Shown: positions 44,726-54,027 of the stretch, one piece after another
Position numbering within the stretch: the first letter of the stretch is position 1
Layout: the number at the start of each line of letters is the position of its first letter
Assembly: GCA_003990955.1 (NCBI GenBank)
Contig: BIFV01000008.1
Coordinates: forward strand, 29,066-93,065
Source: Sporomusaceae bacterium FL31
GTDB lineage: Bacteria; Bacillota; Negativicutes; DSM-1736; Dendrosporobacteraceae
Length of the DNA stretch: 64,000 nucleotides
Reading direction: 5' to 3'
Program-made: the position numbers and the translations under genes
The notes under the pieces: generated by a model
What the model saw: only the letters and a program-made list of their open reading frames with translations
What the model was told of the DNA's origin: nothing
Databases searched by the model: none

Positions 44726-46039
44726 TTAGAGGCCTCCTTGTATTTCCCCGAAAACCTGCGCAATCACTTGCAAGGTTCTTCGAATATCAGCTTCGGTATG
44801 CTGGGTCGAAAGGTAAATCCTTCCACGTTTGGCGGTAAAGCGAATCCCGTATTCGCGTGCTTTTTTTACAAAGAGCTGATAACGCTCAAGTTCAGCCTGA
44901 TCAAGAAACTCCCGGAAATCTTTTGCCGGTTCACTCATACCAAAGACAATGATGCAGATGGATCCAATACAAGCACAAAACAAATTCAGCTGATACTGCT
45001 GCCCTAATTTGATAATCCCTTCGGTTAACAGTCTTCCTATATACTCAAAGTTCTCATAAACATCTTCTTTTTCTAATGCTTCAATGGTCGCTAAGGCGGC
45101 TGCTACGGCAATAGGATTTGCATTAAATGTGCCGGATGCTTGTACTCCGGAATCCATGATCGCCTTTTTTCCAGCAATAGCAGCAAAAGGATATCCGCCG
45201 GCGATTGCCTTGGCAAATACTGCAATATCTGGCGTCACCTGATAATATTGCTGTGCGCCTCCAAGTGCAACACGGAAACCAGTGATGACTTCGTCAAAAA
45301 TCAACACCACCTTATATTTGCTCGCCAATTCTCTCATACCAGCTAAATAGCCCGGCTGCGGCAAGATTGGCCCTGAATCACACATAATGGGTTCGGTGAT
45401 CACTGCCGCAATTTCTGACGAATACTGGTTCAGCACACGGTCTAAAAGTTCTAAGTCGTTCCACGGAAGAATGATGATGTCATCGGCAGTTTCCTGCCTT
45501 TGACCTTTGGAATGATAAAGCTTATTAGGCTCTTCCCTCATCCCAAGTTCACTGACAGCCGCTGCATCAATACTAACTTTTTCCTCATCCGACCACCCAT
45601 GATATTGGCCTTCAAATTTAATAATCTTTTTCTTCCCTGTATAGGCTCTGGCCAGACGAAAGGCATGCATATTGGCTTCTGTACCTGAATTTTGATAAGA
45701 TACCTTTTCGGCACAAGGAATGATTTCAGTGAGCTTTTTTGATAGCTGGAACAATTCAGGGGTTGTAGCAGATAACTGAGAGCCTTTTTCAAGCTGCCTA
45801 ATGACCGCCTGATTGACCGAATCCGGACAAAACCCCAACAGCATTGGGCCAAAGGCGCCAATATAATCGATATATTCATTGCCATCCACATCATACACTT
45901 TTGAACCTTTTCCTTTTTCCAAACAAATCGGATATTCTTCATCAGCTGCTTTGTGAAATGAACTGGCAACACCATCTACCAAATAGAGTTTAGTTTCCGC
46001 AAACAATGCTTTTGACTTCTCCGTGTTAAACTTTCTCAC
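44726..46039 (-). CDS. Class III aminotransferase, glutamate-1-semialdehyde aminomutase-like
   Basis: A PLP-fold enzyme of 437 residues. Seen: DVDGNEYIDYIGAFGPMLLG, the PLP phosphate region YQNSGTEANMHAFRLAR, VLIFDEVITGFRVALGG, and the lysine region AVFAKAIAGGYPFAAIAG. It resembles HemL but lies in a catabolic setting, far from haem genes, so a different amino-group shift or transamination is more likely. The frame runs up to 46108, but the GTG at 46039 has AAAGGA eight bases upstream. It probably acts with the SDR and the ABC transporter upstream. Confidence 0.85.
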   Translation of the reverse strand: MRKFNTEKSKALFAETKLYLVDGVASSFHKAADEEYPICLEKGKGSKVYDVDGNEYIDYIGAFGPMLLGFCPDSVNQAVIRQLEKGSQLSATTPELFQLSKKLTEIIPCAEKVSYQNSGTEANMHAFRLARAYTGKKKIIKFEGQYHGWSDEEKVSIDAAAVSELGMREEPNKLYHSKGQRQETADDIIILPWNDLELLDRVLNQYSSEIAAVITEPIMCDSGPILPQPGYLAGMRELASKYKVVLIFDEVITGFRVALGGAQQYYQVTPDIAVFAKAIAGGYPFAAIAGKKAIMDSGVQASGTFNANPIAVAAALATIEALEKEDVYENFEYIGRLLTEGIIKLGQQYQLNLFCACIGSICIIVFGMSEPAKDFREFLDQAELERYQLFVKKAREYGIRFTAKRGRIYLSTQHTEADIRRTLQVIAQVFGEIQGGL

Positions 46040-46236
46040 ATCATCATTCCTTTCTAAGTAAAATCTACTTTTATCAAAAAGGCCTACCCTAGACAAGCTG
46101 ATTGCCAACGATTACGGCGCGAGCTTTATCATGAGCAATGGCTGGACTGCAGCGTAAAAATATTTCTGGGCAGGAGCAGCATTCACGCATCACGTGGATA
46201 CTGCCTCCTGCCCAGGAAAAAGCGAAGATGCTATTG

Positions 46237-47124
46237 TTATTTGATGTTCTTGGTTATGCCATCTTCAACTGATACAAAATAGTCTTGATTTAAGCCAAAT
46301 TGTTGTAAGATATTCATTAAAGTACCATCTTTTTTCATGTCATTTAACGCTTTATTGACTTCTGCGTTAAATTCCTTATCTTCAAAGCGTAATGCAGCGC
46401 CAATTTTACCGGCTGCTTCTGCTTCATAAGGACTTACAATTCTTAAATTCAAGCTTGAATCTTGCTTGATGGTATAGCCAGCCACAATACCGTCGGTTAC
46501 GCAGGCATCAATTTTCCCAGTGTTAACAGCCATCATCAATTCTGCTTGGTTGCTGAATATTTTTATGTCTTTTGCTTTTCCTTCAGTAACCCATTTTTGG
46601 GCTACTTCAAGGAAGGCCGTTCCTTTTTGTCCACCAATGACTTTATCTTTTAAATCGCCTTTAGTTTGAATGCTGGAGTCTTTCTTGACAACAACGGCTT
46701 CGCCCTCTTTATACCAAACATCGGTAAACAGAGCTTTCTCCAGGCGTTCCTGCTTAATATACATTGCATCGGTAACCATATCGATAGTGCCTTTATTTAA
46801 TTCGATCAACAGATTCTCGAAAGGTATTTGCTTCATTTCTACCTTATTAATGCCCAGGCGTTTGGCAACCTCTTTAATAATAAGGGCATCCACGCCTGAG
46901 AATTGATTATTTGTGGCATCAATATAAGCAAACGGAGCATCATTGGATGAGCCAACAACCAAAACTCCTTTTTCTCTCAATTGATTTAACTTCACGCTGG
47001 CATTAGGATCTTTTTTGGCTACAGCTTTCTCGGTCGGTGTTGAAGAACCGCACCCGGTCAATATCATGGATACTACAAACATAAGAAGTGCTACAACCGT
47101 CATTTTTTTGAATATTTTTCTCAT
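46237..47124 (-). CDS. Amino-acid ABC transporter substrate-binding lipoprotein
   Basis: 295 residues. Lipoprotein signal peptide with lipobox LTGC-GSS. Family 3 solute-binding fold: GVLVVGSSNDAPFAYIDATN, GVDALIIKEVAKRLGI, GTIDMVTDAMYIKQERLEKA, KVIGGQKGTAFLEVAQ. It delivers a polar amino acid or related amine to the permease encoded upstream. Two ATGs are adjacent (47127 and 47124); the second has better spacing to GGGGAG. 160 bases separate it from the permease gene, but all three genes share strand and order. Confidence 0.9.
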   Translation of the reverse strand: MRKIFKKMTVVALLMFVVSMILTGCGSSTPTEKAVAKKDPNASVKLNQLREKGVLVVGSSNDAPFAYIDATNNQFSGVDALIIKEVAKRLGINKVEMKQIPFENLLIELNKGTIDMVTDAMYIKQERLEKALFTDVWYKEGEAVVVKKDSSIQTKGDLKDKVIGGQKGTAFLEVAQKWVTEGKAKDIKIFSNQAELMMAVNTGKIDACVTDGIVAGYTIKQDSSLNLRIVSPYEAEAAGKIGAALRFEDKEFNAEVNKALNDMKKDGTLMNILQQFGLNQDYFVSVEDGITKNIK

Positions 47125-47286
47125 CATGCTCTCCCCTTTTTCTCATTAAAATTTTACTTTGTCAAACCCTTGAGCCATTTCTTAACGAGTCATCCACCCT
47201 TTCTTTTGTCGCTAATAGAATATCTAAAAATGGTTTTACTGTTATCATCACCGCAAAACGCTTGAATGGCTTTGAAGTGAATGTAA

Positions 47287-47976
47287 TTAGTTTTTTAATT
47301 TATTTTCAATGACTTTAACCAGATAGGATAACGGAATACTGATGATTAAATAGGCGATCGCCAAAAAGGTGTAGGATTCAATGGTTAAAAAGGTCTGTGA
47401 TGCAAAAGTCTGGGTGCGCAGCAATAATTCGTTGACCGCAACGTAAGCCAGGAGTGAGGTATCTTTAACCATCATCACCAGATAGTTGCCTAGTGAAGGG
47501 ATAATACTGCGCAAAGCCTGCGGCATTACAATGCGAAATAGAGCCTGATATTTACCAAATCCTAGTGCCAATGCTGCCTCTGTCTGTCCACGGTCAATCG
47601 AAAGGATGGATGCCCGGATAACTTCAGACATATAGCAGCCATAGTTAATGCCTAATCCTAATATCCCGGCAGTCAAGGATGCGATTTGGACATCGGTTTT
47701 ATAACCAAACATACTGGCTATTAAATTTAATAGCAGCGGAACAACATAATAAATATAGACAAGCTGGACAAGCAGTGGTGTTCCACGAATGAGTTCTAAA
47801 AAAAGATATAAAGACCCCTTAATGACTTTGATATTCGACAGCCTGCCTATGGCAATAACCATTCCTAACAATGTTGCCAGCAAAAACCCAAAAATAGTTG
47901 CCTGAACAACGACGCTAAACCCATGTAACAGCGAAGGAATTAATAATGTGGCTGCTTTTGAAAAATTGAGTATCAT
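47287..47976 (-). CDS. Amino-acid ABC transporter permease
   Basis: 229 residues of the HisM/GlnP type, five hydrophobic spans, with the EAA loop SIDRGQTEAALALGFGKYQALFRIVMPQALR and the N-terminal ELIRGTPLLVQLVYIYY. The ATG at 47976 has AAGGAGG upstream, 11 bases after the ATPase gene. It probably works as a homodimer, as no second permease gene is present. Confidence 0.94.
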   Translation of the reverse strand: MILNFSKAATLLIPSLLHGFSVVVQATIFGFLLATLLGMVIAIGRLSNIKVIKGSLYLFLELIRGTPLLVQLVYIYYVVPLLLNLIASMFGYKTDVQIASLTAGILGLGINYGCYMSEVIRASILSIDRGQTEAALALGFGKYQALFRIVMPQALRSIIPSLGNYLVMMVKDTSLLAYVAVNELLLRTQTFASQTFLTIESYTFLAIAYLIISIPLSYLVKVIENKLKN

Positions 47977-47987
47977 ATAATCCCTCC

Positions 47988-48707
47988 TTATAAGACTCTG
48001 GCGAGAAATTCTCTGGTTCTTTGATTCTCAGGTTGATTAAAAATCTTTTCTGGCGGACCTTCTTCCACAATATAACCTTTATCCATGAAGATCACCCGGT
48101 CAGCCACTTCTTTGGCAAAACCCATTTCATGAGTTACAACTACCATGGTCATTCCCTCTCTGGCCAATTGCTTCATAACTTCCAGTACATCACCGACTAA
48201 TTCAGGATCAAGTGCGGAAGTGGGTTCATCAAACAGCAGCATTTTGGGCTTCATGGCTAAAGCACGGGCAATGGCCACCCGTTGTTGCTGGCCACCGGAA
48301 AGGGTCGAAGGATACACATGCATTTTGTCTGCCAAGCCAACCTTCTTTAACAGATCCACGGCCAGCTCCTCGGCCTCATCCTTTTTCATTTTATTAACAT
48401 GGATTGGTGCATAAGTTAAGTTCTCTAGTACAGTAAACATCGGGAAAAGATTGAATTTTTGAAACACCATACCAATTTCTCTGCGCAGCTTTTTAGTATC
48501 CAGATCAGCATCGACAATGGTTCCTGAATAGTATATTTTCCCGCTTGTCGGTACTTCAAGGAGATTTAGACAGCGAAGAAACGTACTTTTTCCAGAACCG
48601 GATGGACCAATGATGCAGACAACCTCGCCTTCTCCAATAAACATACTGATACTTTTTAATACTTCTAAATCGCCAAATTTTTTACCTAACTCAGATATGT
48701 TAAACAT
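47988..48707 (-). CDS. Amino-acid ABC transporter ATP-binding protein
   Basis: 239 residues of the GlnQ/HisP type. Walker [11 protein letters not shown]-loop VFQKFNLFP, signature [15 protein letters not shown], Walker [15 protein letters not shown] and the H-loop VVVTHEM are complete. The ATG at 48707 has AAGGAGG upstream. It is the first gene of the transporter set. Confidence 0.96.
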   Translation of the reverse strand: MFNISELGKKFGDLEVLKSISMFIGEGEVVCIIGPSGSGKSTFLRCLNLLEVPTSGKIYYSGTIVDADLDTKKLRREIGMVFQKFNLFPMFTVLENLTYAPIHVNKMKKDEAEELAVDLLKKVGLADKMHVYPSTLSGGQQQRVAIARALAMKPKMLLFDEPTSALDPELVGDVLEVMKQLAREGMTMVVVTHEMGFAKEVADRVIFMDKGYIVEEGPPEKIFNQPENQRTREFLARVL

Positions 48708-49108
48708 AGTCTCCTCCTTTTACATTCTTCAGTTAAACTCCATCGATAAAATGAGAAAGTGACTAAATGAAAACAAAAAAAGCAAAGACCACTTAATAAG
48801 CATCTTTGCTTTCGTAATAAATTATTTTATCGGAGTAATAAGTCTGTCTTCCCCAAAATGAATGAATCAGTTACTTTTGTACTAAATAGGCGGAAATAAA
48901 AAATACTAAATGACATAAGAAATCGTAATCTTATCCATTTAGCATCTTCGCTCAAACTATTTTCTTTTCAGTAACTGTGGCTTCATTATAGCAAAGCCAA
49001 TACACGATGTCTACAGGCAAATATAACAATTTAACTTTAAGCTATTTGTGCATAACACACAAATCATTAGCCCGGTCTTAGGATTTTTTGTTGCTGCCTT
49101 CCCATCAA
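48708..49108. other. Intergenic stretch between rpiR and the ABC transporter
   Basis: 400 bases. It contains the hairpin at 48779-48812 and an imperfect palindrome ATTTGTG-N7-CACAAAT at 49044-49064, which resembles the TTGTGA-type site upstream of the aldehyde dehydrogenase gene and may be a shared operator. The transporter promoter must lie here; no strong -35/-10 was seen. Confidence 0.5.
48779..48812 (-). terminator. Terminator downstream of rpiR or in the ABC operon leader
   Basis: The ten-base arms AAAGCAAAGA and TCTTTGCTTT, followed on the minus strand by a T run (TTTTTTTG). It stands 300 bases past the RpiR stop and 72 bases before the ABC ATPase gene, so it could end one transcript or attenuate the other. 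Confidence 0.65.
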
Positions 49109-49954
49109 TCATACTTTCTTTTTTGCAACAGCCAACCGCGACTTGTTTACAGTATCGATACCACCACTACCAAGCTTTAATACAGCGGTGACATATAATA
49201 TATCAATGATCACGAGTTGCAATATCCGTGAAACCATCGCATCAGATCGATATTTTGTTTCATTCGACGAACTGAGCAATACTACATCAGCCAATTTCGT
49301 CACTGAGGAATGGGCATAACTAGTCAGCGCGATTACCTTTGCCCGATTATCTTTCGCTAATTTAACTGCCTCCAAGATATCCCGGCTTTCACCCGAATGA
49401 CTGATAGCAACCACAAGCGTATTCGGATCAGTATTTGCACAGGCAATACTCATAAAATGAGTATCGTTATAATAAGAAGCATTAAAACCGAGGCGAATAA
49501 ATTTATGGAAAGCATCTATAGCCACCACGCCTGACGCTCCCACACCACAAAACAATATTTTGTTTACCTTGAAAATCAGCTCGGTTACCTTCTCCATCAA
49601 ATCAGTACTAATTAAATTGTTAAGATCCTGTATCGACGCCACAGTTGACATGACCACTTTTTCTCTAATTTGATCATAAGTATCCGCAACCTGGATTTCT
49701 TCATAGATGGCTTGACCAGAATGATTGGACATATCTTGAGCAATTTTGACTCGAAATACTTGATAGGAATCAAAGCCTAGTTTTCGCAAAAAACGCAATA
49801 TAGTCGTTTCGCTGGTACTACACTTTTCCGCCAAATCACTGAGCGACAATAAAATGACTTGTTCCGAATTATTAAGTACAAAATCTGCTATTTGCTTTTG
49901 CGCAGGAGATAGTATGTGATATCGTGTCCGTATGTGTGAGAAAAGATTTTCCAT
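49109..49954 (-). CDS. RpiR family transcriptional regulator
   Basis: 281 residues. N-terminal HTH_6 domain (about 1-75; LSLSDLAEKCSTSETTILRFLRKLGFD) and a C-terminal SIS sugar-phosphate-binding domain (ILFCGVGASGVVAIDAFHKF; VVAISHSGESRDILEAVKLA). It should sense a phosphorylated sugar or sugar acid. The ATG at 49954 has GGAGG five bases upstream and is preferred to the one at 49966. It has its own promoter and follows the GntP gene, the operon it probably controls. Confidence 0.92.
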   Translation of the reverse strand: MENLFSHIRTRYHILSPAQKQIADFVLNNSEQVILLSLSDLAEKCSTSETTILRFLRKLGFDSYQVFRVKIAQDMSNHSGQAIYEEIQVADTYDQIREKVVMSTVASIQDLNNLISTDLMEKVTELIFKVNKILFCGVGASGVVAIDAFHKFIRLGFNASYYNDTHFMSIACANTDPNTLVVAISHSGESRDILEAVKLAKDNRAKVIALTSYAHSSVTKLADVVLLSSSNETKYRSDAMVSRILQLVIIDILYVTAVLKLGSGGIDTVNKSRLAVAKKKV

Positions 49955-50012
49955 GACATCCTCCATTTTTCATAGCAAATATAGATGTTCTTTGCCGTCT
50001 GCTGTCACTTGA

Positions 50013-50042
50013 ATTATAAAGAGCAGCATCTCCAAATGTCAA
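50013..50042 (-). promoter_or_regulatory. Sigma-70 promoter of the rpiR-type gene
   Basis: On the minus strand, TTGACA (50042-50037), an 18-base spacer and TATAAT (50018-50013): a near-perfect consensus. Confidence 0.8.
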
Positions 50043-50098
50043 CATATTATTCCAAACCGACCTTCCCCTATCATTCATAGCAATTCCGGTATTACGAT

Positions 50099-50123
50099 AA
50101 AAGGAGCGGTATCCGCCCCCTTT
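50099..50123 (-). terminator. Terminator after the GntP permease gene
   Basis: A GC-rich hairpin, AAAGGAGCGG paired with CCGCCCCCTTT (one bulge), followed on the minus strand by TTTTATCG. It separates the catabolic operon from rpiR. Confidence 0.65.
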
Positions 50124-50166
50124 ACAGTAACGATGTTATTCTAATCTTTGAATTTAAATACAACGA

Positions 50167-51504
50167 TTAGGCCATCTGAGCGATCAAAAGAGTAGCACCC
50201 AGCGCTACCACAGCGGCAATACAAGTGGCTGATGTATAAGATTTTAGAGTGTCCGTGACTGACAGACCAAAGAATTCTTTAACAATCCAAAAACCCGAGT
50301 CATTTACATGGGAGAAACTGATCGCGCCGGCACCGACAGCGACTGCAATAAGCGCTGGATCAAGAGTAGGATACGCCTTAAGTACCGGCATGACTATGCC
50401 GACAGCCGTCATCATTGCAACCGTAGCCGATCCTACGGAAAACCTCATTACAACTGCAACCAGCCAAGCCAAAATAAGTGGATTCATCGATAGGCCTGTT
50501 AGTACTTTTGCCAGTTCAGTTCCCAATCCGCTATCGATAAGCACCTTATTAAAGGCACCGCCGCCGCCAATAACCAATAAGATCCCTGCAACAGGACCAA
50601 AACACTGATCAGTGAATGATAAGATCTGTTTCATACTGAAACCGCGAGCCAATCCCAGCGTGTAATAAGCAACAAAAGTAGAAATAAGTAAGGCCGTAAT
50701 CGGATTGCCGATAAAGTTAACTGCAGACATATAGGAAGCTGACTGAGGAACGTTAAGCTCAATAATTGTTTTCGCAACCATAATCAGGAGTGGCAGCATC
50801 ACTGTAAAAAGAGTAATACCAAACGCTGGCATTTTGTCTTCGGAGACTTTTTCCACCTTGTGAAGATGGTCGGGTAACTTAAACTCAAACTTATTCCCAA
50901 TAAGTTTGGCCCAGACCGGTCCTGCAATAATTGCAGCGGGAAGACCGGCAATCGCACCATACATAATCACGCGTCCAACATCGGCCTTTAACGCACCAGC
51001 AATAGCCATGGCTGCTGGATGCGGCGGCATAATGCAATGCACAGTGATCAAAGAAACTGCTGTCGGAATACCGATTGCAATCATGGAAAGGCCAGTTTCC
51101 ATTGCAACACTAAATACTAAAGGAATCAGCAATACGAACCCGACTTGGAAAAATACAGGGATACCAGCAACAAAGCCGACTAACATCATTGCCCATCCGG
51201 CTCTTTGCTTACCAAGAGCGTCAATCATCGTACGAGCCAAACGCTCTGCGCCACGAGATACTTCAAGCATCTTGCCGAGTATCGTGCCAAGCCCCAGAAT
51301 CGTGGCTAAAAATCCTAGTGTCCCACCCATACCAGCCTCGATCGATGATCCGATTTTTGCCAATGGCATGCCAGTCGCAAAACCTACGAACATGCAAGCT
51401 ACAATTAAGGTTATGAACGCGTGCAAGCGCACTTTCATAATGAGAAATACAATCAATGCGATTGACGCAAAAAGTACCAGCATAAGTCCCGCAGGTGTAC
51501 CCAT
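50167..51504 (-). CDS. GntP family gluconate-type permease
   Basis: 445 residues with about 12-14 hydrophobic spans of the gluconate:proton symporter family. Recognisable blocks: TFGF-type glycine-rich start (GGTLGFLATILGLGTILGKMLE), MPPHPAAMAIAGALKADVG, and SHVNDSGFWIVKEFFGLS near the C-terminus. It takes up gluconate or a related sugar acid. The ATG at 51504 has GGGAGAGAGGA upstream. It follows the kinase gene in the same direction. Confidence 0.92.
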   Translation of the reverse strand: MGTPAGLMLVLFASIALIVFLIMKVRLHAFITLIVACMFVGFATGMPLAKIGSSIEAGMGGTLGFLATILGLGTILGKMLEVSRGAERLARTMIDALGKQRAGWAMMLVGFVAGIPVFFQVGFVLLIPLVFSVAMETGLSMIAIGIPTAVSLITVHCIMPPHPAAMAIAGALKADVGRVIMYGAIAGLPAAIIAGPVWAKLIGNKFEFKLPDHLHKVEKVSEDKMPAFGITLFTVMLPLLIMVAKTIIELNVPQSASYMSAVNFIGNPITALLISTFVAYYTLGLARGFSMKQILSFTDQCFGPVAGILLVIGGGGAFNKVLIDSGLGTELAKVLTGLSMNPLILAWLVAVVMRFSVGSATVAMMTAVGIVMPVLKAYPTLDPALIAVAVGAGAISFSHVNDSGFWIVKEFFGLSVTDTLKSYTSATCIAAVVALGATLLIAQMA

Positions 51505-51577
51505 TATCCTCTCTCCCTTTTGTTAATAATCGCTTTTGGAAATACCTTGTCCGTCGTCCTCCTTTCAGTTATTCTAA

Positions 51578-53089
51578 TTACAATGGTTTACTGAAAACCT
51601 CATAAATACCGTACTGATGAAGCGCCTGATACAACTCATTTTTCCGGTGAAAAAGCTTACGATACTTCTCTACATTGATTTCATTCGGTTTGAATATTGT
51701 TGGCTGTGTGTAACATATGCCGTGGAAAGCTTGAGTGTAATCCCGGTAAATACCTAGGGTCACAGATGCACTCATTAAAGCCCCTAGAGAAGACGCCTCA
51801 CTATTATCATAACGAATAACTGGTTTATTAAATGCGTCTGCCTGAATTTGATTAAACAGTTCTAGAGATACTAATCCACCGGCAACACTTACCGCGGATA
51901 TATCCTTTACCAGATTCTCGATCAACGAAATATTATGAGCAATTTCTGACGCTATTCCTTCAAGAATAGCCCTCACCAGATCACCGCGGCAGCTCCCCAG
52001 CGACAAGTTAAAAAACATTCCTTTCGCCAGAGGATTCCAATACGGAGCGGCACTTCCCTCAAAATGAGAAAGCATGACTACACCGTTTGCTCCGACTGGC
52101 GACTTGGCCGCTTCTTCATTCATACGTGCATAGCTATCATCTCCCTCGGGATAATATTGTTCCTTGAACCAGCGATGAACCGAACCGGTATTAAAGATTC
52201 CTGCTTCTGCAATCCATTTACCGGGCAGGGCAGATGCACTGCAAAGAGTCCGGCACTGGTCATCAAACTGCGGCGTTTCGGAATGAGCAATAACAAACGA
52301 CCCTGTTCCGGTATTAGCCTCAGCGTCTCCCGGTCTGAGTATATTCAGTGCCAGCGCTGCACACTGCTGATCCCCGCCGCCAAGGATGACTGGTATTCCT
52401 TGGGGCAACCCAGTATAACCGGCAATATTGCTGCCAAGGAATCCTGCCCGTGAGCCAGGTGCACAAAGTTCGGCCAGTTTTGAATCTGAAATACCGGTAA
52501 TCCGCAGCATATCTTGATCCCAGTCAAACGTACTGATATTCATGAGCATGGTCCGACAGGCCTGAGTCCAATCAGTGATGAATGAACCCGTCAGCAGGTA
52601 TACTACATAATCTTGGACACCAATCAATTTATGAGCCTTATCGTATATCTCTGGACATTCATCCTTGAGCCACATCATCTTGGGAACAGAAAAATATGGA
52701 TTCGCCCTTAACCCAGTGTGTTGGTATATCTCAGATAGACTGAATTGGGCAAGCATTTTATCACATTGAACTGTGCTCCGCTTATCTTGCCACATGATCG
52801 CATGATGCAAAGGCTGCCCGTCGCGAGTGACAGGGATAACCGATGCCCGCTGGGAAGTCACCGCTATCGCATCTAAGTGAATATTTTGCGTCTTGATAAA
52901 TTCGCTCGATTGTTTCAGCGTAGCTAGCAGTGCTTCTTTCCAAGTGGTCGGATTCTGTTCCACATAGTGATTAGCGTAAAATTCCGAATGATACTCTTTT
53001 GAGGCTCGATTTAACAGCCTGCCTGCGCTGGTGTAAAGCATGGTCTTCAGACTTGACGTGCCAACATCGATGACCAAAATATGTTCCAT
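51578..53089 (-). CDS. FGGY family carbohydrate kinase
   Basis: 503 residues, an ATP-dependent sugar or sugar-acid kinase of the FGGY family (gluconokinase/xylulokinase-like). Seen: phosphate-1 motif VIDVGTSSLKTMLY, AIMWQDKRS, the ILGGGDQQCAALALN region with the catalytic aspartate, and the adenosine motif SVAGGLVSLELFNQIQADAF. The ATG at 53089 has GAGGAGG upstream. With GntP next to it, a hexonate or pentonate is the likely substrate. Confidence 0.9.
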   Translation of the reverse strand: MEHILVIDVGTSSLKTMLYTSAGRLLNRASKEYHSEFYANHYVEQNPTTWKEALLATLKQSSEFIKTQNIHLDAIAVTSQRASVIPVTRDGQPLHHAIMWQDKRSTVQCDKMLAQFSLSEIYQHTGLRANPYFSVPKMMWLKDECPEIYDKAHKLIGVQDYVVYLLTGSFITDWTQACRTMLMNISTFDWDQDMLRITGISDSKLAELCAPGSRAGFLGSNIAGYTGLPQGIPVILGGGDQQCAALALNILRPGDAEANTGTGSFVIAHSETPQFDDQCRTLCSASALPGKWIAEAGIFNTGSVHRWFKEQYYPEGDDSYARMNEEAAKSPVGANGVVMLSHFEGSAAPYWNPLAKGMFFNLSLGSCRGDLVRAILEGIASEIAHNISLIENLVKDISAVSVAGGLVSLELFNQIQADAFNKPVIRYDNSEASSLGALMSASVTLGIYRDYTQAFHGICYTQPTIFKPNEINVEKYRKLFHRKNELYQALHQYGIYEVFSKPL

Positions 53090-53190
53090 TCTGTTCGCCT
53101 CCTCAACACCTAATTTAAAGACTATTGCGAAAATTCTACCATTACCAAACCCCGAAGGGTTCGGTAATCAGTGATATAGGTATTTTAGTT

Positions 53191-54027
53191 TTAGGCTGAA
53201 CGAAACATTGTCGCGTATTTATTTACAACTTCCTTGATATAGCCGACTTCTTTAAGCGCCAATTGTGATAGGTGGCATGAAGCTCCTGAGTCCAAAAGAC
53301 CCTTGACTTTCTCAATTGTATACATTGATATTTCAGTATTAACGTTAATCTTAGCAATACCATGACGGATACATTCCTTAACGATAGCTTCGGGTGTTCC
53401 TGAACCGCCATGCAAAACAAGTGGTATATCTACGAGTGCTGCAATTCGCTTTAGTACTCCGATGTCGATCCGCGGAGTCCCTTTATACATGCCGTGAACC
53501 GTGCCTATTGAAACCGCCAAGGCATCAACCTTGGTAGTCTCTACAAATTGGGCAGCCTGATCCGGATTGGTGTAGATTTCTTCTGCGGCTTCTTCATTAG
53601 AAAATTCACCGCCTGCTAAAGCTCCTAATTCCGCTTCAACACTGACATTAGCGGCATGAGCGATCGCAACGATTTCGGATGTTTTGAGCATATTCTCCGC
53701 AAATGGTAAGCTTGATCCATCGTACATGACCGAAGTAAATCCAGCCTTGATAGCCTTGATAATTGTCTCAAACGATTTACAATGGTCAAGATGGAGAACT
53801 ACAGGGATATCAGCCTTAGCTGCCATGGTATCCACTAACACAGCAACTTCATCAAGTTCCATGTTGGACAAATAGTTTGCACCAAAAGCTACAATGGTCG
53901 GATAGCGAAGGTCTTTGCCTGCATCGATCACTCCACGAATGGTTTCGTAGTTATATACATTGAACGAACCTACAGCATACTTGCCTTTCTGAGCATCTGA
54001 CAACAGTGTTGCTAGGTTAGTCATCAT
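53191..54027 (-). CDS. Class II fructose-bisphosphate/tagatose-type aldolase
   Basis: A zinc-dependent aldolase family protein of 278 residues. Metal and phosphate motifs: VVLHLDHCKSFE, VEAELGALAGGE, GTVHGMYKG and LVLHGGSGTPEA. It should cleave a phosphorylated keto-sugar or keto-acid to dihydroxyacetone phosphate or a triose. The ATG at 54027 overlaps the stop of the dehydrogenase gene as ATGA; the longer frame to 54048 is not needed. It closes the gap between kinase and glycolysis in this operon. Confidence 0.9.
   Translation of the reverse strand: MMTNLATLLSDAQKGKYAVGSFNVYNYETIRGVIDAGKDLRYPTIVAFGANYLSNMELDEVAVLVDTMAAKADIPVVLHLDHCKSFETIIKAIKAGFTSVMYDGSSLPFAENMLKTSEIVAIAHAANVSVEAELGALAGGEFSNEEAAEEIYTNPDQAAQFVETTKVDALAVSIGTVHGMYKGTPRIDIGVLKRIAALVDIPLVLHGGSGTPEAIVKECIRHGIAKINVNTEISMYTIEKVKGLLDSGASCHLSQLALKEVGYIKEVVNKYATMFRSA

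Noticed and set aside
44726..46039. hemL (glutamate-1-semialdehyde aminomutase of haem synthesis)
   Set aside because: It is similar in sequence layout, but the neighbours are an SDR and an amino acid transporter rather than haem genes, so a catabolic paralogue is more likely.
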